DNA from: an uncultured Flaviramulus sp.
GTDB lineage: Bacteria > Bacteroidota > Bacteroidia > Flavobacteriales > Flavobacteriaceae
Direction: 5' to 3'
NCBI GenBank assembly: GCA_947495125.1
Contig: CANLXL010000001.1
Location: forward strand, 310,001 to 374,000
Length of the DNA: 64,000 nucleotides
Below, one piece after another: positions 37,021-46,438 of this stretch. Each line of letters opens with the position of its first letter. Position 1 is the first letter of the stretch. Both the position numbers and the translations under genes were made by a program. The notes under the pieces were generated by a model that was not told the origin of the DNA, searched no databases, and saw only the letters and a program-made list of their open reading frames with translations.

Positions 37021-37111
37021 CGAAGTTATAATATAAGATATAAATAGGAGAATACCCTTCGTTTATCTGAAATTAAGTGTCGGTGGATGACGTTTAAGTG
37101 TCGACGAATGG
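37021..37111 (-). promoter_or_regulatory. Promoter of the NO relay operon with two motif copies, 21 bp apart
   Basis: Two direct copies on the minus strand, CCATTCGTCGACAC (37098-37111) and TCATCCACCGACAC (37077-37090), start 21 bp apart and agree at 10 of 14 positions. The nearer copy lies exactly 48 nt upstream of TAACTTCG (37021-37028), one base from TAnnTTTG. The start codon is 20 nt further. A 21-bp period is two helical turns, as known for LytTR sites such as those of AgrA, so self-control of the operon is likely. Confidence 0.65.
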
Positions 37112-37156
37112 TTTTTTGAGCTATTTCCGTTCTGAATTGAAAAGACACTTAAATCT

Positions 37157-37708
37157 TCAGGAGCACTTGCGTTCAATAGCTTCAAATACCATGGAGAAAT
37201 ACGCATTGGAATAGGGCACGAATTCTTGTTTAAAAGCCGTATCTATGACTTTTTTTTTTAATTGATTTATGGGTATTAATCGTATCTCTGAAACTTCATC
37301 TGCCTGCAGGGTTATATCGCTGATATCTCCCTTAAATTGAGCGATATAGATATGATGAAATTCCTTATCTGTGAGGTACTTATGGTGTTTAAAATCACTT
37401 TTATAGTTTCCTATAAAGCTTAAATCTTTGTGAGGTATATGTACTCCCAGTTCCTCCTGCAATTCTCTATGAGCCGCATCTATAAGGGCTTCTCCCGCCC
37501 CAACATGTCCCGCTACAGACACATCCCATAAACCCGGAAAGGTATCTTTATGATCTATTCTCTTTTGAATTAAAAGGTCTCCTGAACGTGTATATAACCA
37601 TATATCGACACATAAATGCCAATATCCGAAACGATGTGCTTTCGATTTTAGGCAAACTTCTCCGGTAAGCACTCCTGATTCATCAACAATATCAATTAAT
37701 TCATCCAT
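37157..37708 (-). CDS. Nudix hydrolase (IPP-isomerase-like)
   Basis: The 183-aa protein has the Nudix box GHVGAGEALIDAAHRELQ followed by EELGV, with the GX5EX7REUXEEXGU spacing. The N-terminus (MDELIDIVDESGVLTGEVCLKSKAHRFG in blocks) and WHLCVDIWLYTRSGDLLIQKR resemble the isopentenyl-diphosphate isomerase-like Nudix group, which often cleaves nucleoside diphosphate derivatives instead. No signal peptide; cytoplasmic. It lies 20 nt before the end of the metallophosphoesterase gene. Confidence 0.87.
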   Translation of the reverse strand: MDELIDIVDESGVLTGEVCLKSKAHRFGYWHLCVDIWLYTRSGDLLIQKRIDHKDTFPGLWDVSVAGHVGAGEALIDAAHRELQEELGVHIPHKDLSFIGNYKSDFKHHKYLTDKEFHHIYIAQFKGDISDITLQADEVSEIRLIPINQLKKKVIDTAFKQEFVPYSNAYFSMVFEAIERKCS

Positions 37709-37727
37709 TGTTCAATTATAAGGGTAA

Positions 37728-38726
37728 TCAAAACCTCAAATCAAAATCTGATATTTGAGGTGCATGAAGCCCTTCTTCATTTTTATGTGGCATTCCTAAA
37801 TCATACGGTGACGGACTCATCCATTCGCTTCTAACCCCCTCAATTTCCATAGTTCCTTTCGGGTTTAATGTAGCAAATGCATATAGCGGATCTTTATAGC
37901 CGGCTATATGATGTAAGTTCCCGTATTTCTTATAAAGCTCTTTTGGGAAACGCTCTGTGCTGGTGTATTTACCCGAAACCCACTGATAAGACATGCTGTT
38001 AATACCAATATAATCGATACTATTTTTCACATAATGATAATCTGTATGATTATGTCCATTTAAAGAGCAAATGACTTTATCCTTATGGTCTTCCATAATC
38101 TTTTGCAAAATCAACCGGTTTTTAACACCATGCCATAAACTCTGATGAGAAAACACAATAGTTGGTAATTCTGTAGCTTCCAAATCTGCTTTAAACCATT
38201 CTATTTGCTCATTATTTATATAGGTTCTGATACTGCTATCGACATAAAAATTAGCATGTTTATAATCAATAAATTTGTTATCCTGATATAAAAAATTAGC
38301 ATCTAAAACAACAAAGTGATATCCTCCAAAATCATACGAATAATACGTTTTTGGCATACCCCAAAAATCCAATACTTCGTCTTTGGAGTTTTTATCCATA
38401 TCATGATTTCCTAAAACATGATACTTTGGGCCTTCGAATTGCTCCCAAATTTTTAAGAAGCCTTTATTTTTGTCTTCGGCAAAACAAAAATCTCCCATTT
38501 GGATAATGAAATCCACTTTTATTTCTTGAGCCCTGTCAATAAAAGTTTGCAGGCGTTCATCGGCATCGGGCATTAAATCTTTGTGAACATCTGTAACAAT
38601 ACCAAAACTAAGTTTTTTAGGCTTTAGCCCATCTGAAATTTTTGGTGTAAACGCCAGAAAGGTGGATGGTGTCAATACTACCGCCGTGCCAACACCCATT
38701 TGTTGGATAAATTTTCTTCGTTTCAT
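37728..38726 (-). CDS. Metallophosphoesterase with twin-arginine-like signal
   Basis: The 332-aa protein starts MKRRKFIQQMGVGTAVVL, a twin-Arg or lipoprotein-like export signal. The calcineurin-type motifs appear in order: GIVTDVHKD, QMGDFCF, LGNHDMD, FSHQSLW and LNGHNHTDYHY. It should be an exported phosphoesterase; this branch includes enzymes on cyclic nucleotides and phospholipids, and the substrate is unknown. It lies upstream of the Nudix gene on the same strand with a 19-nt gap. Confidence 0.85.
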   Translation of the reverse strand: MKRRKFIQQMGVGTAVVLTPSTFLAFTPKISDGLKPKKLSFGIVTDVHKDLMPDADERLQTFIDRAQEIKVDFIIQMGDFCFAEDKNKGFLKIWEQFEGPKYHVLGNHDMDKNSKDEVLDFWGMPKTYYSYDFGGYHFVVLDANFLYQDNKFIDYKHANFYVDSSIRTYINNEQIEWFKADLEATELPTIVFSHQSLWHGVKNRLILQKIMEDHKDKVICSLNGHNHTDYHYVKNSIDYIGINSMSYQWVSGKYTSTERFPKELYKKYGNLHHIAGYKDPLYAFATLNPKGTMEIEGVRSEWMSPSPYDLGMPHKNEEGLHAPQISDFDLRF

Positions 38727-38789
38727 AATAACTAATTTTACAATTTCGGTTTTACACCCAAAACTTCAACACGTATCATGCTTCATTAA

Positions 38790-39662
38790 TTACTCCCCCG
38801 TTTCAGGGAAAACAATCGCTTTATTACCATCCACAATGATCTGATCATTTAAATGAAAATTAACCGCTCTGGCTAATACCGCTGTTTCTATTTCAGCACC
38901 TATACTTTTTAAAGAACGCACCGTACTTTCATGCGTTACCCGTTCTACACCTTGTTCAATGATTGGACCTTCATCAAGATCCTGAGTCGCGTAATGTGCC
39001 GTAGCTCCTATCAATTTCACACCACGCTCGTAAGCTCTTTTGTAAGGATTGGCTCCTTGAAACGCAGGTAAAAACGAATGGTGAATATTAATAATCTTTT
39101 CAGGATACTGATTAATAAAGTCTTCCGACAATATTTGCATATAGCGTGCCATGATAATCAAATCAATATCGTTCTCCCTAAACAAGGCGACAACATCTTT
39201 TTCCTGTTCTGTTTTCGTTTCTTTGGTTACAGGCATATAATGAAATGGAATACCGAACATATCTGCTATCGGTTTCAATTTCAAATGATTACTCACCACC
39301 ATACGCACGTCACAATTAAGCTTCCCTTCTTGATGTCGGTGTAACAGATCATATAAGTTATGGCTGGTATGCGATACCATAATCGCTACGCTTTGTTTTT
39401 TACTTCCGTAATCAATTTTCCAGGTAATATCATAGAGCTCTGCCAATTTTGAAAACCGATTTTCAAACTCAGCTTTGCTTAAACCCACCGATGAATCCGA
39501 AGTCAGGCGTATACGCATAAAGAACTTTTTTTCTTCGGAGTTTGTGTATTGCTGTGAGCTAATGATATTAAACCCTTCTATATAAAAGAAACTGGTCAAT
39601 TTTGCAATAATCCCCTTTTGATCCGGGCATTTAATTAGAAAGGTAACGATTTGTGGATTCAT
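38790..39662 (-). CDS. purU: Formyltetrahydrofolate deformylase
   Basis: The 290-aa protein has an N-terminal ACT domain (TFLIKCPDQKGIIAKLTSFFY) and a C-terminal formyltransferase fold (VVSNHLKLKPIADMFGIPFH, IIMARYMQILSEDFINQYP, NIHHSFLPAFQGANPYKRAY, GATAHYATQDLDEGPIIEQ), the exact PurU layout and length. It hydrolyses 10-formyl-THF to formate and THF. It lies next to the dimethylglycine-type module, which charges THF with one-carbon units, so it may recycle THF there. Its base composition is like its left neighbours. Confidence 0.93.
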   Translation of the reverse strand: MNPQIVTFLIKCPDQKGIIAKLTSFFYIEGFNIISSQQYTNSEEKKFFMRIRLTSDSSVGLSKAEFENRFSKLAELYDITWKIDYGSKKQSVAIMVSHTSHNLYDLLHRHQEGKLNCDVRMVVSNHLKLKPIADMFGIPFHYMPVTKETKTEQEKDVVALFRENDIDLIIMARYMQILSEDFINQYPEKIINIHHSFLPAFQGANPYKRAYERGVKLIGATAHYATQDLDEGPIIEQGVERVTHESTVRSLKSIGAEIETAVLARAVNFHLNDQIIVDGNKAIVFPETGE

Positions 39663-39715
39663 AATTCTTTAGGTCAAATTTACTACTTTTTTATATTTAT
39701 TAAATTAATATTATT

Positions 39716-41830
39716 CTATGTATCATTTTCAATAGATTCAGTATCATCTATAGAAGTTTCCATAGCCTCAGTCAATATTTCAGAAATATCTTTAACCTCT
39801 ACCTGATTCGTTTTGGCTGCAACACCATCTGTCATCATGGTGAGACAAAAGGGACAAGAAACGGCAACTGTCTTTGCTTTGGTATCTAATAGTTCATTAA
39901 CACGGGTTCTGCCAATCCGTTTCTCAGGCTCGTCATCAAACCACATACGTCCACCACCAGCTCCGCAACAAGATGATTGACAACCACTACGAGCAACTTC
40001 TTTTAACGCATTCTTACCCGCAGCTGATTCAATAAGCTCTCGCGGTTCCTCACTGATACCGTTTACACGTGCTAAATAACACGGATCATGATAGGTTATG
40101 GAGCCATCTTCTTTAATCGCGGCCTTGGCATCGACTTTGAGCTTTTTATTCTTAATCAAACGGGAGAGGTATTGCGAGTGATGTATCACTTGATAATTTC
40201 CACCAAATTGGGGATAATCTTTACTTAAAGAGTTAAGGCAATGTGGACAATGTGTAATGATAGTTTTAACATTATAAGTCTTAAGGGTCTCAATGTTCTG
40301 TTCGGCAGATTCCTGAAATAAGAACTCATCTCCCATACGACGTGCAAATTCGCCTGTACATCGCTCTTCCGGTCCTAAGGTAGCATAATTGACAGCTGCA
40401 AGATCGAGAAGTTTAACCACAGCATGAGCTACTTTTTGAATGCGACGATCATAGGATGCCGAACAGCCAATCCAATACAGAATTTCAAAATCCGGATTAC
40501 TTTTCACTGTTGGGACGTTTAATCCTTCTGCCCAATTAAAACGTTCGCGAGCAGGTAACCCCCATGGGTTTCCCGAGCGTTGTACTTTTTGAAGTGAAGC
40601 GGCCGGAGGTCCACTAAGTTGACCTTCACCAACAAGGAAGCGCCGCATATCGGTGATAATATTTACGGGGCTTACATCAAGCGGACAAACCTCATGACAA
40701 GCGTTACAGGTTGTACAACTCCAAAGCGTATCGGCAGAAATAACATCACCATGAAGCTTTGGTGCGGTCGCGAGTGCCTCATCCTCGAGTTCATCCCGAT
40801 CGTTCTTACGAGCATCTTGAATTAATGGTGCTACTTCATTAAAATGTTCTCGAATATCCTGAATAACATCACGTGGTGACAAAGGTTTACCCGCTTCAGT
40901 TGCGGGACAGGCATCGGTACATCTGCCACAGGCAACACAAGCATCTAAAGAAAGTAATTGTCTGCGCGAAAAATCCTGGACGTTCTCCACGCCTACTTTT
41001 CCGGTTTCTTCAAGCTCTTCTAAGGTTACAGGAACCATTTCTCCCGACGGTCTTCGTACCAGCATAAGATTCCAGGATCCGGCGATAATATGAAGTAGAC
41101 GGGTATAAGGTAATGATGCTATAAAAGCGAAAACCAAAATACCATGGCCCCACCAAACTGCAAAATGAACGATACCTACATTGCCTTCATTAATTCCTAA
41201 AAAACGAAATAGATAAGCATGACTATTACCAACATATGATATCCATGCATAAGGCGTATTTTCACGAATAATACGAAGTGCTTCCAACCAATACCCTGAC
41301 CAGCCTATTACGAAAAGTGCAGTCACAAGGAAGTAGTCCGATTTGCGATAACGCACACTATCTTCTCGCCCTTTTTGAATCATACGAACAAGAAACCAAA
41401 CTGCACCTAGAGTATAAATGATTCCAAACGTATCCAGAAAAACTTCATATACGACAAAGTAAATGCCCTTATGGAATAGGTTTTCTCCTTTTACACCAAA
41501 GAAAACATGCCCATATTCTTCTAACGCTACCAGGCAGGTTCCTATAAAAAGGACTATAAATCCATAGAACATCAATGTATGAAAACGACCTGCTTTTTTC
41601 TTTCGTTTTCCGGCCCGAACCGTTTTTTGCGATAAAACACGTCTTATAAGTGCTCTTACTGAGGCTTTCCAGTCAATCTTTTCTCCGGTATCTTTACCCA
41701 GTTGCCAGATTTTCCAACGCCTGAAAATGCCATATGCAAAAATTGCCATAGCACTAAAAGCACAGATATAGAAAAGCATTCTGGATAACGTTCCAATATT
41801 ACCGTAGATTTCTCTGCTTAAATCATTCAT
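39716..41830 (-). CDS. Membrane Fe-S oxidoreductase, DgcB-like (heterodisulfide-reductase related)
   Basis: The 704-aa protein has an N-terminal membrane domain of about six helices, like the NarI-type electron-transfer subunit (FYICAFSAMAIFAYGIFRRW, FHTLMFYGFIVLFIGTCLVA). Two 4Fe-4S motifs follow (CVACGRCTDACP and CTTCNACHEVCP), then two CCG domains (YWIGCSASYD, TGEFARRMGDEF, CCGAGGGRMW). Proteins of this type pass electrons from EtfAB to the quinone pool. In Pseudomonas DgcB has this place in dimethylglycine use. It follows etfA after a terminator-like hairpin. Confidence 0.85.
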   Translation of the reverse strand: MNDLSREIYGNIGTLSRMLFYICAFSAMAIFAYGIFRRWKIWQLGKDTGEKIDWKASVRALIRRVLSQKTVRAGKRKKKAGRFHTLMFYGFIVLFIGTCLVALEEYGHVFFGVKGENLFHKGIYFVVYEVFLDTFGIIYTLGAVWFLVRMIQKGREDSVRYRKSDYFLVTALFVIGWSGYWLEALRIIRENTPYAWISYVGNSHAYLFRFLGINEGNVGIVHFAVWWGHGILVFAFIASLPYTRLLHIIAGSWNLMLVRRPSGEMVPVTLEELEETGKVGVENVQDFSRRQLLSLDACVACGRCTDACPATEAGKPLSPRDVIQDIREHFNEVAPLIQDARKNDRDELEDEALATAPKLHGDVISADTLWSCTTCNACHEVCPLDVSPVNIITDMRRFLVGEGQLSGPPAASLQKVQRSGNPWGLPARERFNWAEGLNVPTVKSNPDFEILYWIGCSASYDRRIQKVAHAVVKLLDLAAVNYATLGPEERCTGEFARRMGDEFLFQESAEQNIETLKTYNVKTIITHCPHCLNSLSKDYPQFGGNYQVIHHSQYLSRLIKNKKLKVDAKAAIKEDGSITYHDPCYLARVNGISEEPRELIESAAGKNALKEVARSGCQSSCCGAGGGRMWFDDEPEKRIGRTRVNELLDTKAKTVAVSCPFCLTMMTDGVAAKTNQVEVKDISEILTEAMETSIDDTESIENDT

Positions 41831-41863
41831 ATTAACTATTAGTAGTTGGTTGTTTTAAAAATA

Positions 41864-41905
41864 AAACCCAGAGTTATAATATATTCATTATACAACTCCG
41901 GGTTT
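41864..41905 (-). terminator. Hairpin between etfA and the Fe-S gene
   Basis: AAACCC and GAGTT pair with AACTC and GGGTTT, with a T-rich run after it on the minus strand. It could end the etfBA transcript, partly reading through into the Fe-S gene 34 nt later. Confidence 0.55.
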
Positions 41906-41928
41906 AAAACGTTTAATGTTTAGAACAC

Positions 41929-42882
41929 CTAGAGTTTTTCAATCAGCTCAGGAATGACTTCATAGGCATCTGCAATAAGGGCAAAATCCGAGTAATCAAG
42001 AAGGGGGGCTTCATCATCCGTATTAATAGCCGCTATTATTTTGGAGTTCTTCATGCCCGCAAGATGTTGAACCGCTCCAGAGATACCAACACCCAAATAA
42101 AGGTCCGGGGCTACAATTTTACCCGTTTGACCGACTTGATTTTCGTTTGGTGCAATACCAGCATCAACGGCTGCACGTGAGCTTCCTGTACCACCACCTA
42201 CTTTGTCCGCCAGACCACCGATAAGACGCTCATAATCTTCTGCCGTCTTGAATGCACGACCACCGGAAATGACTATAGCAGCTTCTGTAACATCCGGGCG
42301 TTCACTTTTCTTTGTTGAAACGGATTCAAATTGTATGGCCGATGGCAATGACGCCACGTCAATATCAAGAACTGTAACACTCGTTTCACCTGTTGGCTCT
42401 GCAGGTTCGTAAGCTGATTGCAATGCGGTCACAACAACCGGAGCACCATGTGCTGCAACCCAGGCCACCACGCCTCCGGCATGCATTGTACGTTGCCACA
42501 CCAATTTACCATCACGGTTTTCGCAATCTATAGCATCAGTTACCATGGTACCTCCAAGAGCTGCCGCTGCCCGCGGTATACAATCTTTGCTTTGGGATGT
42601 AGAAGCCGCTATAATAAGGTCGGCTTCACGTTGTTGTGCTATCTGAACAATGGCTGCTCCATAACGGTCTGCGGTAGCGTTTGCTAAAGCACTGTCACTG
42701 AGAATAAATGTAGGCGCATATGCCGAGGCGGCTGAAGCTGCCACACTAATATCATCTCCAATCATTGCTATTTCAATATCTCCGTTAGCAACTTTCGCTG
42801 CATTTTTGGCAAGGGTAATGGCACTACGACTGGCGTAACGAACTTCGTTTCCCTGTGCTTCTGCAATTACTAGAATTTTCAT
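41929..42882 (-). CDS. etfA: Electron transfer flavoprotein alpha subunit
   Basis: The start is set at 42882 (MKILVIAEAQGNEVRYASRS), giving 317 aa. A longer open frame up to 43017 would add a hydrophobic leader overlapping etfB and is not expected. The N-terminal domain binds AMP or is structural. The C-terminal FAD part has VISGGRAFKTAEDYERL, KVGGGTGSSRAAVDAG, NQVGQTGKIVAPDLYLGVGISGAVQHLAGM in blocks and INTDDEAP. With EtfB it accepts electrons from the dehydrogenase encoded upstream and passes them to the Fe-S membrane protein. G+C is visibly higher than in the flanks. Confidence 0.93.
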   Translation of the reverse strand: MKILVIAEAQGNEVRYASRSAITLAKNAAKVANGDIEIAMIGDDISVAASAASAYAPTFILSDSALANATADRYGAAIVQIAQQREADLIIAASTSQSKDCIPRAAAALGGTMVTDAIDCENRDGKLVWQRTMHAGGVVAWVAAHGAPVVVTALQSAYEPAEPTGETSVTVLDIDVASLPSAIQFESVSTKKSERPDVTEAAIVISGGRAFKTAEDYERLIGGLADKVGGGTGSSRAAVDAGIAPNENQVGQTGKIVAPDLYLGVGISGAVQHLAGMKNSKIIAAINTDDEAPLLDYSDFALIADAYEVIPELIEKL

Positions 42883-42913
42883 CTGTTTATATTTATTATC
42901 TTTTAATTTATGA

Positions 42914-43675
42914 TTAAAGCGCTCCGGCTTCTTTAAGCTTAGCAATAAGTTCGTCGACACTATGTACGCGAACACAATGACGCTTAGCACTAAGTGTTTC
43001 CATTGAAATGACTTCAATATTGGGTTTCATATCAACACTAAGGTCTGCCGGGGTATACACATCCACCGGGCGCCGCTTAGCCTTCATGATGGCCGGTAGT
43101 GATGCATAGCGAGGCTCGTTAAGGCGAAGGTCGGTGGTAATCACTGCAGGGAGGTTCATAGATACATGTTCAATACCTGTATCGGTCTCACGGGCTACGT
43201 TTACGCGGTCACCGTCAAAGGAAATTTGAGATGCAAAAGTCGCTTGCGGCCAATTAAGGTGATGCGCAAGAAATTGTCCTGCCTGATTATTATCATCGTC
43301 GATGGCCTGCTTTCCCATAAGGATCATATCTGGTTGCTCTTGGTCGGCAACAGCTTTAAGAAGATTTGATGCCACCCAGGAATCAATATAATCGTCTGTA
43401 ACCACATGTACAGCACGATCGGCTCCCATGGCAAGTGCAATACGGATTTCTTTTTCGCTTTCCTTAGGTCCGATACCTACGGCAACAATTTCAATGTCGC
43501 CACCCGCTGCACTACGTTCTTCTTCACGAATACGAAGTGCTTCTTCAAGAGCAATCGCATCGAAAGGGTTAATAATGCATGGAATGCCTTCCAGATTGGC
43601 AGCCGTCTTATCAGCATTAAGATGAATGGGCTGGTCGGGGTCCGGAACCCGTTTCGTTGGAACTAAGATTTTCAT
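42914..43675 (-). CDS. etfB: Electron transfer flavoprotein beta subunit
   Basis: The start is set at 43675 (MKILVPTKRVPDPDQPIHL), giving 253 aa; seven upstream codons are open. Family blocks are INPFDAIALEEALRI, VAVGIGPKESEKEIRIALAMGADRAV, DMILMGKQAIDDDNNQAGQFLAHHLNWPQATF in blocks and ITTDLRLNEPRYASLPAIMKAK. It forms the AMP/FAD heterodimer with EtfA, 31 nt downstream. It belongs to the same high-G+C module. Confidence 0.93.
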   Translation of the reverse strand: MKILVPTKRVPDPDQPIHLNADKTAANLEGIPCIINPFDAIALEEALRIREEERSAAGGDIEIVAVGIGPKESEKEIRIALAMGADRAVHVVTDDYIDSWVASNLLKAVADQEQPDMILMGKQAIDDDNNQAGQFLAHHLNWPQATFASQISFDGDRVNVARETDTGIEHVSMNLPAVITTDLRLNEPRYASLPAIMKAKRRPVDVYTPADLSVDMKPNIEVISMETLSAKRHCVRVHSVDELIAKLKEAGAL

Positions 43676-43749
43676 TTTATAAGTATAAAGTTTCAAAAAA
43701 ATTGAGTCAAACCCTCAACGAATCGGTGAGGTTTTAACCTATTAGTATT

Positions 43750-46203
43750 TTAACAAAGGATGCGTGTACGTTCGAAGTCGTAAATACATTTATCATGTCG
43801 TTTACATTTGATACGTTTACCAAATGATTCGATTTCGTATATTTCTGCATCTAAGTTTGCTTTTGGCACATAGGCAAAAGCGATTGTTTTTCCAATGGTA
43901 TGTGAGAACGCTCCGGAAGTCACAATTTCTACAACTTTACCATCACAATAAAGCGGCTCTGAACCATAGATTTCAGTCTCTTCTTCCAGTTCAAAGAAGC
44001 ACATTTTGAAACGTGGTCCGTCTTCTTTAATTTTTGCTAATGCGGCCTTACCTATAAAATCAACCGACTTTTTAAGATGCACATTAAACCCAAGCCCTGC
44101 ACAATAAGGATCGTAATCAGCGGTTAGATCACCACTCCAATAAAAATAGCCTTTTTCAATACGACAACATTCCAGTGCACGATATCCAACATTCGAAATA
44201 CCAAATGCTTCACCGGCTTCCATCAATTTTTCATAAACATAAGCGGTATATTCTACGGGAATATGAAGCTCCCAACCCAATTCGCCATGATAACTCACAC
44301 GAAGTGCCTGCACCGGAGCTGAACCGATATGAATTTGCTTACAAGTACCAAATGGAAACCCTTCATGAGATACATCGTCAAATTTAGTGATTAGTGTTTT
44401 CTCAAGAACCTTACGGGCGTTCGGTCCGCAAAGATTAAGAACACCACGTGATGATGTACAATCGAAGGCAACACAGGCTTCATCATCTTTAATATTTGTG
44501 TTTATCCAATCCAAATCGTGGGTGGTAAATGATGTTCCTGTTACCATATAAAAATGATGCTCTCCTAAACGTGCAATGGTCACATCGCATTCAATACCAC
44601 CATCTTTATTACACATTTGCGTATATGAAAGCGTTCCTACAGGTTTGTTCATATTACGTGTACAAAGGCGTTGAAGCACTTGCAAGGCATCTTTACCTCT
44701 AATTTCTATTTTCCCAAATGACGATTGATCCAGGATGGCGACGTTTTCACGAATAGCTTTTACTTCGCGTCCAACATGGTCATGCCAATGTGGGCGACCC
44801 CAAGCCATCTCTTCTTTAGCTTCTATTCCTTCAGGGGCAAACCATAAAGCACGCTCCCAACCGGTCTTCTCACCAAAACAAGCGCCTTGTGCCTTAAGTT
44901 TGTCGTAAAGCGGACTGCGACGTAGATTACGCTCTTGTTTGTCCTGCTCATGAGGCCATGCCAGTGTGTAATGCTTTGGATAATGTTCGTTTGTTCGTGC
45001 TCCAACATATTTATCGGCGGTATAATGAGGGGCCCCAAAACGACGAATATCTTCTGAGTATATGTATAATTTCGGACGACCATCAATAATCCATTCGGAC
45101 ACAGCTTTACCAACACCACCTGCTCCGGCAATACCAAAACAATTCATTCCGGTAGCTAAAAAGAAATTCGACACTTCTGGCGTTGGTCCGAGTAAATAGT
45201 GAGAATCCGGTGTATAGCCATCCGGACCATTAATCATTTGACGCACTTCGGCATTTTCAAGAATTGGGGTACGTTCTAAACCCGGAATAAAAAGTTGCTC
45301 AAACTGATCGTAATTCGGTTCGAAAAGTTGGGATACAAAATCCCATGGCATATCTCCGTGGTTATATAAAATCGGCGAAAGTTCGAAACCTCCAAAAATA
45401 AGACCACCCACTTCAGAACGGTAGTAAACCGCTTTATCAGGATCGCGTGTTACCGGAAGATCACGAGGTACACCCTCGATTTCTTTAGTGACCATATACT
45501 GGTGTTCCATAATAGCGATTGGCACATTTACTCCGGCCATTTGACCAACGCGACGTGCCCACATTCCGGCACAATTTACGACAGTATCGCATTCCACCGT
45601 CCCTTTATTTGTTATAACAGCTGTTATTTTACCGTTCTTCTTTTCAAATCCTTCAACCATGGTATTGCGAAAGATACGTCCGCCATTAGCACGCGCGCCA
45701 CGAGCCAAAGCCTGGGTAAGCATAGAGGGGTCGGCATAACCGTCCGTTGCACAATACACGCCACCTACACAACCGTCAAGTTCCATGATGGGGAATTTTT
45801 CCTGGCACTGCTTGGGTGTAAGAATCTCTACCTCAAGCCCAAACGATTTACCTTGTGTGGCGATCTTACGAAGTTCCATCATACGTTCTTCTGAAGAAGC
45901 CAGACGAAGTGATCCTACTTCGTTCCACCCCGCGGGCTGACCGGTAATTTCTTCCAAACGGCGGTAGAGTTCTGCCGAATATTGAACGAGACGTGTAACG
46001 TTACGCGACGAACGAAGTTGGCCTACAAGTCCGGCCGCATGCCATGTTGCTCCATTGGTTAAATCGTTTTTTTCTATAAGAATGGCCTTTATGCCGCGCT
46101 CTGCGAGGTGGTAAAGGACACTGGTTCCGACTACCCCGCCGCCAACGATGACTACTGAAGCCCTGGCTGGTAAGGAGACTGTGGTTGTGGTTTCTGTGCT
46201 CAT
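43750..46203 (-). CDS. FAD-dependent dimethylglycine/sarcosine dehydrogenase with GcvT-like domain
   Basis: The 817-aa protein has an N-terminal DAO-type FAD domain (VVIVGGGVVGTSVLYHLAERG, GATWHAAGLVGQLRSSRNV, GMNCFGIAGAGGVGKAVSEW) up to residue 400, an FAO_M linker and a C-terminal aminomethyltransferase part (GRPHWHDHVGREVKAI, LDQSSFGKIEIRGKDALQVL, VGYRALECCRIEKGYFYW). This is the layout of dimethylglycine and sarcosine dehydrogenases, which oxidise an N-methyl group and load it on THF. The length matches. It lies upstream of etfBA and the Fe-S gene on one strand. Which methylamine it uses cannot be read from sequence. Confidence 0.88.
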   Translation of the reverse strand: MSTETTTTVSLPARASVVIVGGGVVGTSVLYHLAERGIKAILIEKNDLTNGATWHAAGLVGQLRSSRNVTRLVQYSAELYRRLEEITGQPAGWNEVGSLRLASSEERMMELRKIATQGKSFGLEVEILTPKQCQEKFPIMELDGCVGGVYCATDGYADPSMLTQALARGARANGGRIFRNTMVEGFEKKNGKITAVITNKGTVECDTVVNCAGMWARRVGQMAGVNVPIAIMEHQYMVTKEIEGVPRDLPVTRDPDKAVYYRSEVGGLIFGGFELSPILYNHGDMPWDFVSQLFEPNYDQFEQLFIPGLERTPILENAEVRQMINGPDGYTPDSHYLLGPTPEVSNFFLATGMNCFGIAGAGGVGKAVSEWIIDGRPKLYIYSEDIRRFGAPHYTADKYVGARTNEHYPKHYTLAWPHEQDKQERNLRRSPLYDKLKAQGACFGEKTGWERALWFAPEGIEAKEEMAWGRPHWHDHVGREVKAIRENVAILDQSSFGKIEIRGKDALQVLQRLCTRNMNKPVGTLSYTQMCNKDGGIECDVTIARLGEHHFYMVTGTSFTTHDLDWINTNIKDDEACVAFDCTSSRGVLNLCGPNARKVLEKTLITKFDDVSHEGFPFGTCKQIHIGSAPVQALRVSYHGELGWELHIPVEYTAYVYEKLMEAGEAFGISNVGYRALECCRIEKGYFYWSGDLTADYDPYCAGLGFNVHLKKSVDFIGKAALAKIKEDGPRFKMCFFELEEETEIYGSEPLYCDGKVVEIVTSGAFSHTIGKTIAFAYVPKANLDAEIYEIESFGKRIKCKRHDKCIYDFERTRILC

Positions 46204-46438
46204 TAATTAATTTTTGTATTAAAATTGTTCCTTTATTGAATATGTCAGCATATCAACTGTTTAATATAAGTACAATTTTGTTTAATATAGGTCAAATATA
46301 TAAAAGTGATTTTAGATTTAAAAATATTTTTGAATAAGACTTTCAAACACATTGAATTCGCGACCTGCATTTTTCCCTGACACTTTTAAATTGTAACTTG
46401 TACGACCAAAACGATCACCTTATTATTTTAACGAAACA

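Noticed and set aside
42883-43017. N-terminal extension of EtfA with a hydrophobic leader
   Set aside because: EtfA is soluble and starts at MKILVIAEAQ; the extension would overlap etfB and is chance coding.
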